From positions 2,170,001 to 2,234,000 of the forward strand of contig NZ_CP129212.1 in assembly GCF_030413175.1 (NCBI RefSeq): 64,000 nucleotides of DNA, given 5' to 3'. This document shows positions 9,501 through 18,629 of the stretch, in pieces. The notes under the pieces were generated by a model that ran no database searches, was not told the origin of the DNA, and saw only the letters and a list, made by a program, of their open reading frames with translations. The DNA is from Bradyrhizobium roseum (GTDB taxonomy: Bacteria; Pseudomonadota; Alphaproteobacteria; Rhizobiales; Xanthobacteraceae). Both the position numbers and the translations under genes were made by a program. How positions within the stretch are numbered: position 1 is the stretch's first letter; each line of letters begins with the position of its first letter.

Positions 9501-10433
9501 GTGGCCGTGAAGTTCCTGCAGGCGGTGCCGGTGGTCGTGATCATCTCGATCTTGGCATTCCTGCTGCTCAGCCTGCTGCCTGGCGATCCGGCCGTCATCA
9601 TCGCCGGCGAGCAGGCATCGCCCGCCGCGATCGAACAGGTGCGCAAGCAGCTCGGCCTGGATCGTCCGTTTCTCGAACAGCTCACGATCTGGCTGCTCAA
9701 TCTGGCGCAGGGCAATTTCGGCTCGTCGCTGATCCTGCACCAGAGCGTGCTTTCGGCGGTGGTGGAACGGCTGCCGGTGACGCTGTCGCTTGCCGCGCTG
9801 TCGATCTCCTTCACGATACCCGTCGGCGTGCTGCTGGGATCGGTCGCCGCCTATTTCCGGCGAACCTGGATCGACTCACTTGTCATGACGACGGCGCTGC
9901 TCGGGGTGTCGATCCCGGCATTCTGGATCGCCATCCTCGGCGTGATCCTGTTCAGCGTGCAGCTCGGCTGGGTGCCGTCGAGCGGCTTTGTGCCGATTTC
10001 GCAAGGCGCCGGGCCGTGGTTCGCCTCGATCGCGCTGCCGGCGCTGATCCTGTCGCTGTTCCAGATCGGCTTCCTGTCCCGCATGACCCGCTCGGCGATG
10101 CTCGACGTGCTCGGCCAGGATTACATCCGGACCGCGCGCGCCAAGGGCCTCAGCGAGTGGCGGACCGTCGGCAAGCACGCCCTGCGCAACGCGCTGATCC
10201 TGATCATCACCGCGACAGGCATTTTGCTGAGCGCCGCGATCGGCGGCTCTGTGATCATCGAGCAGGTGTTCGCGTTGCCCGGGATTGGGCGCATGGTGGT
10301 GCAGGCGATCCTGGCGCGCGATTATCCGCTGGTGCAGGGGACGATGCTGATCCTCGGCTTCACCTTCGTGATGATCAACCTGACCGTCGATATCCTTTAC
10401 ACCCTGGCCGATCCGCGGGTGCGTCATGACTGA
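9501..10433 (+). CDS. ABC transporter permease, DppB type
   Basis: A membrane protein of about 310 residues with the binding-protein-dependent transport fold: an N-terminal membrane segment ([22 protein letters not shown]), conserved [10 protein letters not shown], and the EAA-loop region in [11 protein letters not shown]. The first ATG/GTG codon in frame is GTG 9501, but the strong Shine-Dalgarno AGAGGAGG (9476-9483) is 17 bases away from it. An in-frame CTG at 9489 sits 5 bases after the Shine-Dalgarno and gives the familiar DppB beginning, so the true start may be CTG 9489. Its stop overlaps the next permease by 8 bases. Confidence 0.93.
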   Translation: MAVKFLQAVPVVVIISILAFLLLSLLPGDPAVIIAGEQASPAAIEQVRKQLGLDRPFLEQLTIWLLNLAQGNFGSSLILHQSVLSAVVERLPVTLSLAALSISFTIPVGVLLGSVAAYFRRTWIDSLVMTTALLGVSIPAFWIAILGVILFSVQLGWVPSSGFVPISQGAGPWFASIALPALILSLFQIGFLSRMTRSAMLDVLGQDYIRTARAKGLSEWRTVGKHALRNALILIITATGILLSAAIGGSVIIEQVFALPGIGRMVVQAILARDYPLVQGTMLILGFTFVMINLTVDILYTLADPRVRHD

Positions 10434-11316
10434 TGTCGGACTGGGATCGCTGGCGACGGCTTCTGCGATCGTGGCTCCGCGCGGCCACAATACGCTGCGC
10501 CGCCTGTTGCGCCATCGCTCCTTCATGATCGGCTTCTCGGTGATCCTGCTGTTGACGCTGGCCGCCGTGCTGGCGCCGCTGATCTCGCCGGTCGATCCCT
10601 CCGCAATGCGGGTACGCTTGCGTTTCCGGCCGCCGTCGTCGCAATTTTTCTTCGGCACCGACATGTTCGGCCGCGACATTTTTACCCGCGTGCTCTACGG
10701 CGCACGGGTATCGCTGTTCGTCGGCATCTCGGTCTGCGTGATCTCCGGACTGTGTAGCGCCATCATCGGCGTGATCGCCGCGCAATTTCGCAGGCTCGAC
10801 GGCGCGATCATGCGGCTGATGGACGCGCTGATGTCATTTCCTGCCATCCTGCTCGCGCTGGGCATCGCCGCCGCGCTGGGGCCCCGCGTGTCCAGCGTCA
10901 TCATTGCGCTGACGGTTGCTTACATCCCCGCAGGCGTCCGCATCGTCCGCGCGGCGGCGCTGACGGTGCGTGAGATGGATTTCGTGCATGCCGCGCAGGT
11001 TTCGGGCGCGTCCTCGCTGCGGATCGTGGTGCGGCACATCCTGCCGAATTGTTTTGCTCCGCTGCTGGTGCATCTGACCTTCATCTTTGCCTATGCGATG
11101 CTGGCGGAAGCGGCGCTCAGCTTTCTCGGCGTCGGCATTCAGCCTCCGATCGCGAGCTGGGGCAATATCATCGCCGAGGGCCGCGACTACGCCACGGAAG
11201 CCTGGTGGGTGATGTTGTTTCCGGGCGTCGCCATCAGCCTTGCCGCATTGAGCCTCAATCTGCTCGGCGACGCGCTGGGCGACCTGCTCGACCCGCGCCA
11301 GAAGGGGGGCGATTGA
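10426..11316 (+). CDS. ABC transporter permease, DppC type
   Basis: A 296-residue permease. An N-terminal helix ([20 protein letters not shown]) is followed by the DppC signature [21 protein letters not shown], several membrane segments and the EAA loop ([20 protein letters not shown]). It pairs with the DppB-type permease. It overlaps that gene by 8 bases and the following ATPase gene by a single base (TGATG), so translation is probably coupled. Confidence 0.93.
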   Translation: MTDVGLGSLATASAIVAPRGHNTLRRLLRHRSFMIGFSVILLLTLAAVLAPLISPVDPSAMRVRLRFRPPSSQFFFGTDMFGRDIFTRVLYGARVSLFVGISVCVISGLCSAIIGVIAAQFRRLDGAIMRLMDALMSFPAILLALGIAAALGPRVSSVIIALTVAYIPAGVRIVRAAALTVREMDFVHAAQVSGASSLRIVVRHILPNCFAPLLVHLTFIFAYAMLAEAALSFLGVGIQPPIASWGNIIAEGRDYATEAWWVMLFPGVAISLAALSLNLLGDALGDLLDPRQKGGD

Positions 11317-12311
11317 TGTTGACCGCGCCGCTTCTCGCTATCAGCAATTTGACCGTTCAGTTCCGCGTGGATAGCGGCTGGGTGACGGCGATCGATGATG
11401 TCTCGCTGGACGTGGATGCAGGCGATTGTGTCGGCGTTGTCGGCGAATCCGGCAGCGGCAAGAGTGTCACGGCGCTCTCGATTCTGGGACTGCACGCGCG
11501 CGCCACCACGCGGATATCGAGCGGGACGATCCTGTATCAGGGGCAGGACCTGCTGCGTGCGCGCGCGTCGGCGATGCGGCGGATTCGCGGCAGCGAGATC
11601 GCCATGATCTTCCAGGACCCGATGTCGTCGCTCAATCCGGTGCTGACCATCGCCGACCAGATTTCGGAGACGTTGCGCCAGCACCAGGGCCTCACAGGAG
11701 AGGCCGCGCGAAAACGTGTGGTCGAATTGCTCGGCCTGGTGCGGATTCCCGACGCCTCGCGCCGCGCCGACGACTATCCGCATCGGCTGTCCGGCGGCAT
11801 GCGGCAGCGGGTGATGATCGCGATGGCGATCGCCTGCAAGCCGCGGCTCTTGATTGCCGACGAGCCGACCACCGCGCTCGACGTCACCATTCAGGCGCAG
11901 ATCCTCGAACTGCTGCGCGACCTCCGCAAGGAGCTGAGCATGTCCGTCATGCTGATCTCCCACGATCTCGGTGTGATCGCCGAATTCGCCCAGCGCGTCG
12001 TCGTGATGTATGCCGGTCGGGTGGTCGAGGATGCGCCGGTGGCGCAGCTGTTCCGGCGCCCTGTGCATCCGTACACCATGGGGCTGATATCAGCGGTGCC
12101 GAAGCTGGACAGCGATGCGCCGCGGCTTGCCACCATTCCCGGCCGAATCCCGTCGCCGCAGGAGGTCATCCCGGGCTGCCGATTCAGCCCGCGCTGCGCG
12201 CTGGTGCAGGACAGCTGCCTGGACCAGCAACCATCGATGCAACTGGCCGGCGATCGCCAGTCGGCCCGCTGTCCGCCGCGTCTTCTCGCACTGGGCGCGC
12301 GCCATGGTTGA
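11316..12311 (+). CDS. ABC transporter ATP-binding protein, DppD type
   Basis: A 331-residue ATPase with Walker A GESGSGKS at 43-50, Q-loop [11 protein letters not shown], signature LSGGMRQR, Walker [13 protein letters not shown] and switch His in LISHDLG. The C-terminal oligopeptide-transporter extension has the cysteine-containing [14 protein letters not shown] region that binds an iron-sulfur cluster in some DppD proteins. The ATG at 11316 overlaps the stop of the upstream permease; longer in-frame extensions are not credible. Confidence 0.95.
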   Translation: MLTAPLLAISNLTVQFRVDSGWVTAIDDVSLDVDAGDCVGVVGESGSGKSVTALSILGLHARATTRISSGTILYQGQDLLRARASAMRRIRGSEIAMIFQDPMSSLNPVLTIADQISETLRQHQGLTGEAARKRVVELLGLVRIPDASRRADDYPHRLSGGMRQRVMIAMAIACKPRLLIADEPTTALDVTIQAQILELLRDLRKELSMSVMLISHDLGVIAEFAQRVVVMYAGRVVEDAPVAQLFRRPVHPYTMGLISAVPKLDSDAPRLATIPGRIPSPQEVIPGCRFSPRCALVQDSCLDQQPSMQLAGDRQSARCPPRLLALGARHG

Positions 12312-13275
12312 CCAGCCCCAGCCCATCGTCGAAGTCCGCGACCTCTGCAAGACCTTCGCCGTCAAGCATGCCGGCGGCGTCTCGACGCTTCACGCCCTGA
12401 GCGGCGTCAATTTCGATATCATGCGCGGCGAAACGCTGGGGTTGGTCGGCGAGTCCGGTTCGGGAAAGACAACGGCAGGACGGATTCTGGTCGGGTTGAT
12501 CCCGGCGACAAGCGGGGCGGTCAGCCTGTTCGGTCACAGCATCACCGGACCGGATGGCAAAGCTCAACTCGCTTCCGTGCGGTCGCGGCTGCAGTTCGTG
12601 TTTCAGGATCCTTATGCGTCGCTCAACCCTCGAATGCGGATCGGCAACGCCATAGCCGAGCCGCTCGACATCGCCGGCACGCATTCGCGCAAGGATCGCA
12701 ACGATCGGGTCGCGGAATTGCTCGAACTGGTGGGGCTGCCGAGGAACAGCGTCGAGCGTTATCCGCATGAATTCTCCGGTGGCCAGCGGCAGCGTATCGT
12801 GATTGCGCGGGCGCTAGCGCTTAATCCGGATTTCGTCGTGTGCGACGAGCCGGTATCGGCACTGGACGTCTCGATGCAGGCGCAGATCGTCAATCTGCTG
12901 CTCGACCTGCAGGACCGGATCGGGCTGAGCTATCTGTTCATCGCGCACGACCTGGCGGTGGTGCGCGCGGTCTCAACCCGCGTGGCCGTGATGTATGCCG
13001 GCGCCATCGTCGAGACAGCGCCGAAGTCACAGATCTATTCCGACCCGCAGCATCCTTACTCGAGGGCCCTGCTCGATGCCGTGCCGCGCGCCGATCCGGA
13101 TTTTGTTCGTCATTCCGTCGTGGCGGGCGAAGTGCCGAGCCTGCTCGATCCGCCGCGGGGCTGCCGTTTCCACCCGCGCTGCGCGTTCGCGATGGACCGA
13201 TGCCGGGTTGATGTGCCGGAGCTGAAAGCGTCCGGCACGGATCGCCAGGTCGCCTGTCATCTATTCGCGGGGTAA
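12304..13275 (+). CDS. ABC transporter ATP-binding protein, DppF type
   Basis: A 323-residue ATPase with Walker A GESGSGKT at 49-56, Q-loop FVFQDPYASLNPRMRIG, signature FSGGQRQR, Walker B FVVCDEPVSALD and switch His in FIAHDLAVV. The C-terminal oligopeptide domain carries CRFHPRCAFAMDRC. It overlaps the DppD-type gene by 8 bases and closes the importer operon. Together the five genes form a complete importer (binding protein, two permeases, two ATPases). Confidence 0.95.
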   Translation: MVDQPQPIVEVRDLCKTFAVKHAGGVSTLHALSGVNFDIMRGETLGLVGESGSGKTTAGRILVGLIPATSGAVSLFGHSITGPDGKAQLASVRSRLQFVFQDPYASLNPRMRIGNAIAEPLDIAGTHSRKDRNDRVAELLELVGLPRNSVERYPHEFSGGQRQRIVIARALALNPDFVVCDEPVSALDVSMQAQIVNLLLDLQDRIGLSYLFIAHDLAVVRAVSTRVAVMYAGAIVETAPKSQIYSDPQHPYSRALLDAVPRADPDFVRHSVVAGEVPSLLDPPRGCRFHPRCAFAMDRCRVDVPELKASGTDRQVACHLFAG

Positions 13276-13362
13276 AGAAGCCAATTATCGCAAAACCGTT
13301 CGAAACCCTCCACCGTGTTGCGCGTACCACTACGGGTAGCCGCGAACCGGAAGTATTCGAGC

Positions 13363-13584
13363 GTGAACAAAGCGTCCAACGTCGATCGCTTGCGCGACAA
13401 GATCAGAACCCTTCGTGGGAAAGCCGGCGAACTTCCCGACGGCGACGAGCGGGACGACCTGCTGCGCAAGGCAGAAGAGGACGAAATTTCACTGCGCTTG
13501 ATCGAGTGGATCACTTCCCCGGGGGAAATTTCTCCCCCTGAAGGCCTTATTCCCATCAAAAAACATCGGCTGCGCCGGGAGTAA
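13363..13584 (+). CDS. Small hypothetical protein
   Basis: A 73-residue protein, charged and mostly helical at its N-terminal half (NVDRLRDKIRTLRGKAGELP), with a proline-rich end. I do not recognise a domain. The GTG at 13363 has GGAAG 9 bases upstream; a TTG at 13315 would add 16 residues. It lies between the importer operon and a convergent HAD gene, with no clear functional link. Confidence 0.55.
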   Translation: MNKASNVDRLRDKIRTLRGKAGELPDGDERDDLLRKAEEDEISLRLIEWITSPGEISPPEGLIPIKKHRLRRE

Positions 13585-13590
13585 GCTGGC

Positions 13591-14250
13591 TCACTCGTTC
13601 ATGACGGAACGAATACAGTTGCGCAGTTCGTCGACCGCCGTGGCAATGCGATGCGCGCCGGCCGCCATCAATCGATCCGTTTCGTGGTAACCCCAGGCGA
13701 CGCCGATCGAACGGAGGCCGGCGGCCCGCGCCATCTCCATGTCAAACGTCGTGTCGCCGATGAAGATCGTATCGCTGGGCGTTGCCCCGATCGCCGCCAT
13801 CGCCTGGAGGAGCATGCCGGGGTGCGGCTTTGAGGGCGCCGTGTCGGCGGCCTGAATAGTTCGAAAATGGCCATCCCATCGCAGCTCTTCCAGAGCAGGA
13901 GCCACTGTGTCGGTCCTGTGTCCGGTCGCAAGACCCAAAACGGTATCCGGACTGGAACTCAGCTCGAGTAAGAGATCGCCTACGCCATCGAACGGCCGTT
14001 CGGCAAAGCCAGCGTCGGCTCGCAATCGCGGCAGCAGCAGATCGTAGGCCCTGACCATCTCTGATATCGGCGCCGTCGGGCCGGCCAGCTCCGTCAGGAT
14101 GACGTTAAGTGATTTCCCGACCAGCGCCAGACTGGTGGCCGGCGGCGGGGCGGGCAACTGGAATTCGGCAAAGACGATACGATGGCTCTCCAGGATGAGG
14201 GAGCGGCTGTCGACCAACGTGCCGTCGAAATCAAAGATGATCAGCTTCAA
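13591..14250 (-). CDS. HAD-superfamily phosphatase (phosphoglycolate phosphatase-like)
   Basis: A 219-residue HAD hydrolase. Motif I FDFDGTLVDS is at residues 6-15 with both catalytic aspartates, motif II is LATGHRT, motif III Lys is in APSKPHPGMLLQA, and motif IV is FIGDTTFDMEMA. The cap region (SLNVILTELAGP onward) is like Gph/YjjG. The family hydrolyses small phosphate esters; the substrate cannot be read from sequence. I chose TTG 14250, directly before KLIIFDFDGT, with GAGAG upstream; starting at 14328 would overlap the preceding gene. It lies 19 bases after that gene, so the two probably share a transcript. Confidence 0.88.
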   Translation of the reverse strand: MKLIIFDFDGTLVDSRSLILESHRIVFAEFQLPAPPPATSLALVGKSLNVILTELAGPTAPISEMVRAYDLLLPRLRADAGFAERPFDGVGDLLLELSSSPDTVLGLATGHRTDTVAPALEELRWDGHFRTIQAADTAPSKPHPGMLLQAMAAIGATPSDTIFIGDTTFDMEMARAAGLRSIGVAWGYHETDRLMAAGAHRIATAVDELRNCIRSVMNE

Positions 14251-14269
14251 GGGTTCTCTCGGCGTGATG

Positions 14270-15709
14270 TTATCGGTGCAGGCACGAATATATCCGTACC
14301 AGTTCGCGCGCCTGCACCGGAACGGCAAGCGCGGAATCCCTGCTTTTCGTTGCTGTCTCGCACGATAGCCAGAAGTAATTCCCGGCGGGATCGATGACGA
14401 GCCGGTTCGGCGCGAAGTTTGAAAGAATGATCGATAGATAAGGAACGGTCGAAAACCACGACAGCGCGGCGAGCGCTGGCCGGATCCGTTCGGCCGAGAC
14501 GAAACGAGGATCGCCGAGCCTGGGATCAGATTGATCGCTCATCGCCAGACCGGCCACGGCATCGCGATAATCGACCCAGGAGGCGACGAACTTCCCGGTC
14601 TCAACCAGATGAATCGTGGTCACCACCATAAACATCGAGGCGAGGGCGCATAACGCACGCTCACGTCGCGAGATCAGGCTGTGCCCAAGGCTCGCCAGCT
14701 CAAGGTCAATTTCTTCCCTGATCATGGCGGTGATTGCCGCCATAGCGCCGAGCAGCGGAATGGCAAGGACCAGCGCGGTTCGCAGATAATAGCGGCTGTC
14801 CGCATGCAGCGAATGATCAAAATGCAGCCAGTAGATGGTCAGTGCCCCGAGCAGGAGCCCAAGCGCGACAATGCACGCCTGTCGTGGAAGCCATTTTGAG
14901 ATAAGCATGAAGCTCGCGCCGTAGGCGATCACAGCTGCCAGCAGGACCAGAACGATCCTCACCTCGAAAATCGCGGGATCGAAGAAATTCAGGGCGGCCC
15001 GCAGGAATGCGTCGGCGTAATAGTCATCGGGAGGAGCGAAAATCTTCGCCGCCGCAGCCAGTGCCACGATGACCATCAGGCTGGCGACCGCGCGAACAAA
15101 AGCTGCACTCCGTAACCCGCGCAGCGCCAGCGTAGCCGTAATGGTCGCGAGCAACACCAGGCCTCCTTCGTGGGTGAAGGCCAGCAGGAGCGATGTAGCA
15201 AATACCAGCAAGGCACCGGCGACGGTCGGCTTCGCATAATGGCTCAGCGCCAGCGCCGGCCAGAATATCGCGTGCGCGAGCCACATTTCTGTTGGAAAGC
15301 CGAAGATCAGCGGGCAGAGCAGGGCTGTCGATCCGCACGCATAGACAAAGATGATGCGGCCGGGGGAACGGTCGGCCGCGTAAGTTGCAGCCAACCCGAT
15401 CAATGGCGAGATATAGAACAGAAGACCGTATGCGATGATTCCGGCCGAGGGATTGCCCGTCATCCAAACGAGCGCCTCCGCCGGCAGCAGCGTCAACAGG
15501 AACACCGACATTCGGCCGGAGACATTGTGCCAATGAAAGGCCCAGACATCCCGGACTGCGACCGCGTACGAAAACATCGCGCCGTCGCCATAGAGCTGGA
15601 GCCGGAACAGCAGCGCGGCGACAGGAAACGCTACGGCCCAGCCGAGGCCTCCGCCAATGACCAGAAGCCGGAACGAATGGTCATCGAGACGCAGCGCCTG
15701 GTCGGCCAT
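14270..15709 (-). CDS. Polytopic membrane protein of unknown function
   Basis: A 479-residue protein with about ten hydrophobic segments, including LGWAVAFPVAALLFRL near the N-terminus and VLVLLAAVIAYGASFML in the middle. The periplasmic-looking early loop (YGDGAMFSYAVAVRDVWAFHW) and overall layout resemble bacterial integral membrane sugar-metabolism proteins, but I see no assignable motif. It lies upstream of the HAD gene in the same direction and close to the cluster of glycosyl and pteridine genes. Confidence 0.75.
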   Translation of the reverse strand: MADQALRLDDHSFRLLVIGGGLGWAVAFPVAALLFRLQLYGDGAMFSYAVAVRDVWAFHWHNVSGRMSVFLLTLLPAEALVWMTGNPSAGIIAYGLLFYISPLIGLAATYAADRSPGRIIFVYACGSTALLCPLIFGFPTEMWLAHAIFWPALALSHYAKPTVAGALLVFATSLLLAFTHEGGLVLLATITATLALRGLRSAAFVRAVASLMVIVALAAAAKIFAPPDDYYADAFLRAALNFFDPAIFEVRIVLVLLAAVIAYGASFMLISKWLPRQACIVALGLLLGALTIYWLHFDHSLHADSRYYLRTALVLAIPLLGAMAAITAMIREEIDLELASLGHSLISRRERALCALASMFMVVTTIHLVETGKFVASWVDYRDAVAGLAMSDQSDPRLGDPRFVSAERIRPALAALSWFSTVPYLSIILSNFAPNRLVIDPAGNYFWLSCETATKSRDSALAVPVQARELVRIYSCLHR

Positions 15710-15768
15710 CTCAATGACTCTTCATACCGGGCGTGATGCCGTTCAGCATCGGCGGAGAGATCGCAGTT

Positions 15769-16908
15769 TCATGACGTCTCGCCTGCAGGAGATTTCAGGG
15801 TGGCGAATTTATGTCCGGAGCGTGCGGCCTTCGTCGTCAGATAGTGCCTGTTGTGGGAATTCACCGCCGTTTCCAGCGGAACGCGGGCGAGGATTTCGAT
15901 ACCGCCTTTCTTGAGACCATCGAGTTTTGCCGGATTGTTGGTCATCAGGAGGATCCGGGTGCATTCGAGGGTTCGGAGCATCGTCGCAGCGATCTGGTAG
16001 TTGCGCTCATCGTCTTCGAAACCCAGCATCGTGTTGGCGTCGCGCGTATCGAGTCCGGTGTCCTGCAATCGATAGGCCCGCATCTTGTTCGCAAGACCGA
16101 TGCCGCGCCCTTCCTGGGCGAGGTACAGGACGATGCCGCCACCGAGGCTCTCCAGTCGTGTCAGCGCGAGCCGGAGCTGGTCGCCACAGTCGCACCGCTG
16201 CGAGCCGAACACGTCGCCCGTCAGGCATGCCGAATGCAGACGAACCGGGACCGGTTCGGCGAAGTCAGGCTTGCCGACGATGATGGCGACCTGGTCGATA
16301 CCGAGCGCGTCGCGGAACACGACAAAGCGGGCCGCCGAGCCCGACACAAGGGGAATCGTGGCGTCGCTCGCAACCACTAATGCGTCCCCGTGACGTGCCG
16401 CGAAGCGATCGACCGCGTCGGCTTCGACGCTGACTATCGTTCGCGTCACTTGTTCGGGAACGGTTTTCAGATTGGCCGCCACAACCGCCGGCAGGCCGCG
16501 GCTGAGCTTGACGAGCCGGATCGCTGCCCGAGCGGCACGGCCGGCGGCCACGGCTTTCAGGGCAGCGTGGGTCTTGCGGTCGTCACCGGCGGCGGCAAGT
16601 GCGAAGATTTCGCTCGCACGGGTCTCTGCGGAGAGCGGCAATGCGATCGGAGCGGCTGCCTCAATTCCGATGGCGCACGCCCGCTGCTGTGTTAGTATCA
16701 GGTGCAGAGCGTTCGGGCCGCACAGCCCTGCAAATTCGCGCAGCCGCTGGTCGTCGAGGTCCTCCACCGGCAAAGCGAACAGGATCTCACCGGGGGCGTC
16801 GAAGCGAACCGGTCTCCGCGTGTGGAGTTCGTTAAGGGCACGGCTGACCGCGAGGTATTCCTCGTTGCCGAACAACGCGGAACTTGCTTGGGAATGCGCG
16901 GCGCTCAT
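15769..16908 (-). CDS. ribA: GTP cyclohydrolase II with long N-terminal extension
   Basis: A 379-residue protein. The C-terminal half (about 190-379) is a complete RibA domain. The zinc ligands are in HSACLTGDVFGSQRCDCGDQL (Cys-X10-Cys-X-Cys), and the catalytic stretch LAQEGRGIGLANKMRAY and the DDERNY and TNNPAKLDGL segments match E. coli RibA. The enzyme opens GTP to 2,5-diamino-6-ribosylamino-pyrimidinone phosphate, formate and pyrophosphate. The N-terminal ~180 residues are alanine-rich with no motif I recognise and are not the DHBP synthase (RibB) domain. The gene is divergent from a RibD-type reductase, 99 bases away, and there is no room for an FMN riboswitch in the gap. It may serve the adjacent specialised cluster rather than general riboflavin synthesis. 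Confidence 0.9.
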   Translation of the reverse strand: MSAAHSQASSALFGNEEYLAVSRALNELHTRRPVRFDAPGEILFALPVEDLDDQRLREFAGLCGPNALHLILTQQRACAIGIEAAAPIALPLSAETRASEIFALAAAGDDRKTHAALKAVAAGRAARAAIRLVKLSRGLPAVVAANLKTVPEQVTRTIVSVEADAVDRFAARHGDALVVASDATIPLVSGSAARFVVFRDALGIDQVAIIVGKPDFAEPVPVRLHSACLTGDVFGSQRCDCGDQLRLALTRLESLGGGIVLYLAQEGRGIGLANKMRAYRLQDTGLDTRDANTMLGFEDDERNYQIAATMLRTLECTRILLMTNNPAKLDGLKKGGIEILARVPLETAVNSHNRHYLTTKAARSGHKFATLKSPAGETS

Positions 16909-17007
16909 TTACAGGATTCTCCAATACCGGGCGCGTTCGTGGAACACCGAAGGTCCGCAATCATTCCGTCATAAATCATATGGATTTTTAGGATCGAGTG
17001 ACCGATA

Positions 17008-17859
17008 GTGGCATCAATAACGTGCGAGAACCGTATTTTGAATCCTGCTGTACAGCTTGGCAATTTCCTCACCTGTGAATTTGCGTCTTCCGATGAGTGG
17101 GAGAGCTTTGTCGATCGTTTTCGTAAAGGACAGCAACCTCTGCCGCAAGCCTGGGCCGATCTATTCGGCCCGTTGTGCGGCGGGATGGTGGACGATCTCG
17201 TGGTCATCGGGCAGATCGGCCAGTCGCTCGACGGCCGGGTCGCGACCGCGACGGGTCATTCGAAATACATCAACTGCCCGGCCGGCATTGAGCATCTGCA
17301 CCGGCTGCGTGCGCTGGTCGACGTCGTCGTCGTCGGCGTTGGAACGGCGCTGGCCGACGATCCGCAACTGACAGTCAGGCAAGTCGCCGGCCCACAGCCC
17401 GCGCGTGCCGTGATCGATCCGAAGGGGCGCCTGGGAGCGGATGCAAAGCTGTTCGCCGACGATGGTGTTCGCCGCCTGCTGATCACGGTGGAAGGCTCCG
17501 CGGCTGCGCCGCCGCCGGGGGTCGAGGTCATCATTTTGACCGAAGAAGACGGAAACTTTGCACCTTCCGCCATCGTCGCGGCGCTGGCCCGCGCGGGGAT
17601 GCGCCGGATTCTGGTCGAGGGCGGCGCCGATACCGTGTCCCGCTTTATCGCGGCGCGATGTCTCGATCGGTTGCACGTCACCGTCGCGCCCGTCATGCTT
17701 GGCGCAGGAGGTCCCGGTATCGCGCTGCCGCCACTCGATCGGGCCGATGAGGCCCGCCGTATGCAGGTCCGCGTGCACAAGATCGAGGACGATGTTTTGT
17801 TCGATTGTGATCTGTCCGATCAGCGGATCGTCATCGGCACTGCAAAAAAGTCGACATGA
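17008..17859 (+). CDS. RibD C-terminal-type pyrimidine reductase, stand-alone (no deaminase domain)
   Basis: A 283-residue protein starting at GTG 17008. After about 65 residues of unassigned sequence it has the RibD_C reductase fold: GQIGQSLDGRVATATGHSKYI (substrate-binding start), LVDVVVVGVGTALADDPQLTVR (NADPH region), and ILVEGGADTVSRFI near the C-terminus. In riboflavin synthesis this domain reduces the ribosylamino side chain to ribitylamino. The zinc deaminase domain normally fused in front (HAE and PCxxxxxxPPC motifs) is absent. It is divergent from ribA and its 3' end overlaps the convergent methyltransferase by 40 bases. Confidence 0.85.
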   Translation: MASITCENRILNPAVQLGNFLTCEFASSDEWESFVDRFRKGQQPLPQAWADLFGPLCGGMVDDLVVIGQIGQSLDGRVATATGHSKYINCPAGIEHLHRLRALVDVVVVGVGTALADDPQLTVRQVAGPQPARAVIDPKGRLGADAKLFADDGVRRLLITVEGSAAAPPPGVEVIILTEEDGNFAPSAIVAALARAGMRRILVEGGADTVSRFIAARCLDRLHVTVAPVMLGAGGPGIALPPLDRADEARRMQVRVHKIEDDVLFDCDLSDQRIVIGTAKKST

Positions 17860-18629
17860 CCGACGCGCATCGTTGAAGCGCTCAAATCGACGTTCTCGTT
17901 ACGTCTAGCCAGCCAATCGTCAATGTCGCGATGCGGCAGCGCTTCGATCTCTCTTGCGGCTTGAGCCCATCCGGACAGCAATGCGCGCTGCATCTCGTGA
18001 TCGGCCGTTCCGATCTGCCAATCCGAGCGGCCCTGGATGACCGAATAGCCGGCCGCCTCGAACCTGGAAATGGCCGCGGCGGCGGCCGAGGGGCCGAGCG
18101 CTGGTCCAAAGCCCTTGTCGGTACGCTGGTGCGCATTGACCGCCGAAATGATGATTTCGTCGAGCGGGTCGGATGGGAAGAAGTCGGTGCGTCCGTCGTA
18201 AGTCAAGGCTGCGTAAAACGGCAGCGCGCGCGAGGCGATGTGGCGGACAAGGCGATCCAACCATGTTTCGGAGACCAGATCGAGCAGTGCAGAGGTCGTC
18301 ACCAGGTGCTTTGTGCTGTCGAGCACCGCTTCGAAATTGCCGCCAAGATCGAGCGACACGGCATTCAGCCTGACATCGCTGTCGTCATTTCCGCCGCATG
18401 CCAACGCCAGCAGATGTGGATCGTTGTCGACGAGATCCCAGTGCTGTCGTGCCTGCAGATGCGGGCCAATGGCACGGACGGTAGAGCCTGCACCGCAGGC
18501 CAGATCGACCACGTTGAGGGAGTCGCGCGACCTGAACCGATCGGCCACCGCGCCGAGCACCACCGGATTGCGCGCCCGCAGATCATGACTTTCCCGCAAG
18601 GCCAGCCATTCGGGAGAGAAGCCGCTCAT
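17820..18629 (-). CDS. Class I SAM-dependent methyltransferase
   Basis: A 269-residue protein with motif I VVDLACGAGSTVRAIGPHL, an acidic strand-2 end (WDLVDNDPHLL) and a later SALLDLVSETWL segment, typical of a Rossmann-fold methyltransferase. The ATG at 18629 overlaps the stop of the upstream glycosyltransferase (ATGA), so the pair is probably translationally coupled. It is the last gene of a four-gene run (dehydrogenase, PTPS homologue, glycosyltransferase, methyltransferase). The acceptor is unknown; in this context it could be a pteridine or pyrimidine product or the attached sugar. Confidence 0.82.
   Translation of the reverse strand: MSGFSPEWLALRESHDLRARNPVVLGAVADRFRSRDSLNVVDLACGAGSTVRAIGPHLQARQHWDLVDNDPHLLALACGGNDDSDVRLNAVSLDLGGNFEAVLDSTKHLVTTSALLDLVSETWLDRLVRHIASRALPFYAALTYDGRTDFFPSDPLDEIIISAVNAHQRTDKGFGPALGPSAAAAAISRFEAAGYSVIQGRSDWQIGTADHEMQRALLSGWAQAAREIEALPHRDIDDWLARRNENVDLSASTMRVGHVDFFAVPMTIR

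Noticed and set aside
9455..10429. 324-residue frame overlapping the DppB-type permease
   Set aside because: Shadow frame rich in Arg/Ala; the permease frame has hydrophobic segments and family motifs.
16909..17007. FMN riboswitch upstream of ribA or the reductase
   Set aside because: The gap is only 99 bases, too short for the element plus expression platform, and I see none of its conserved segments.
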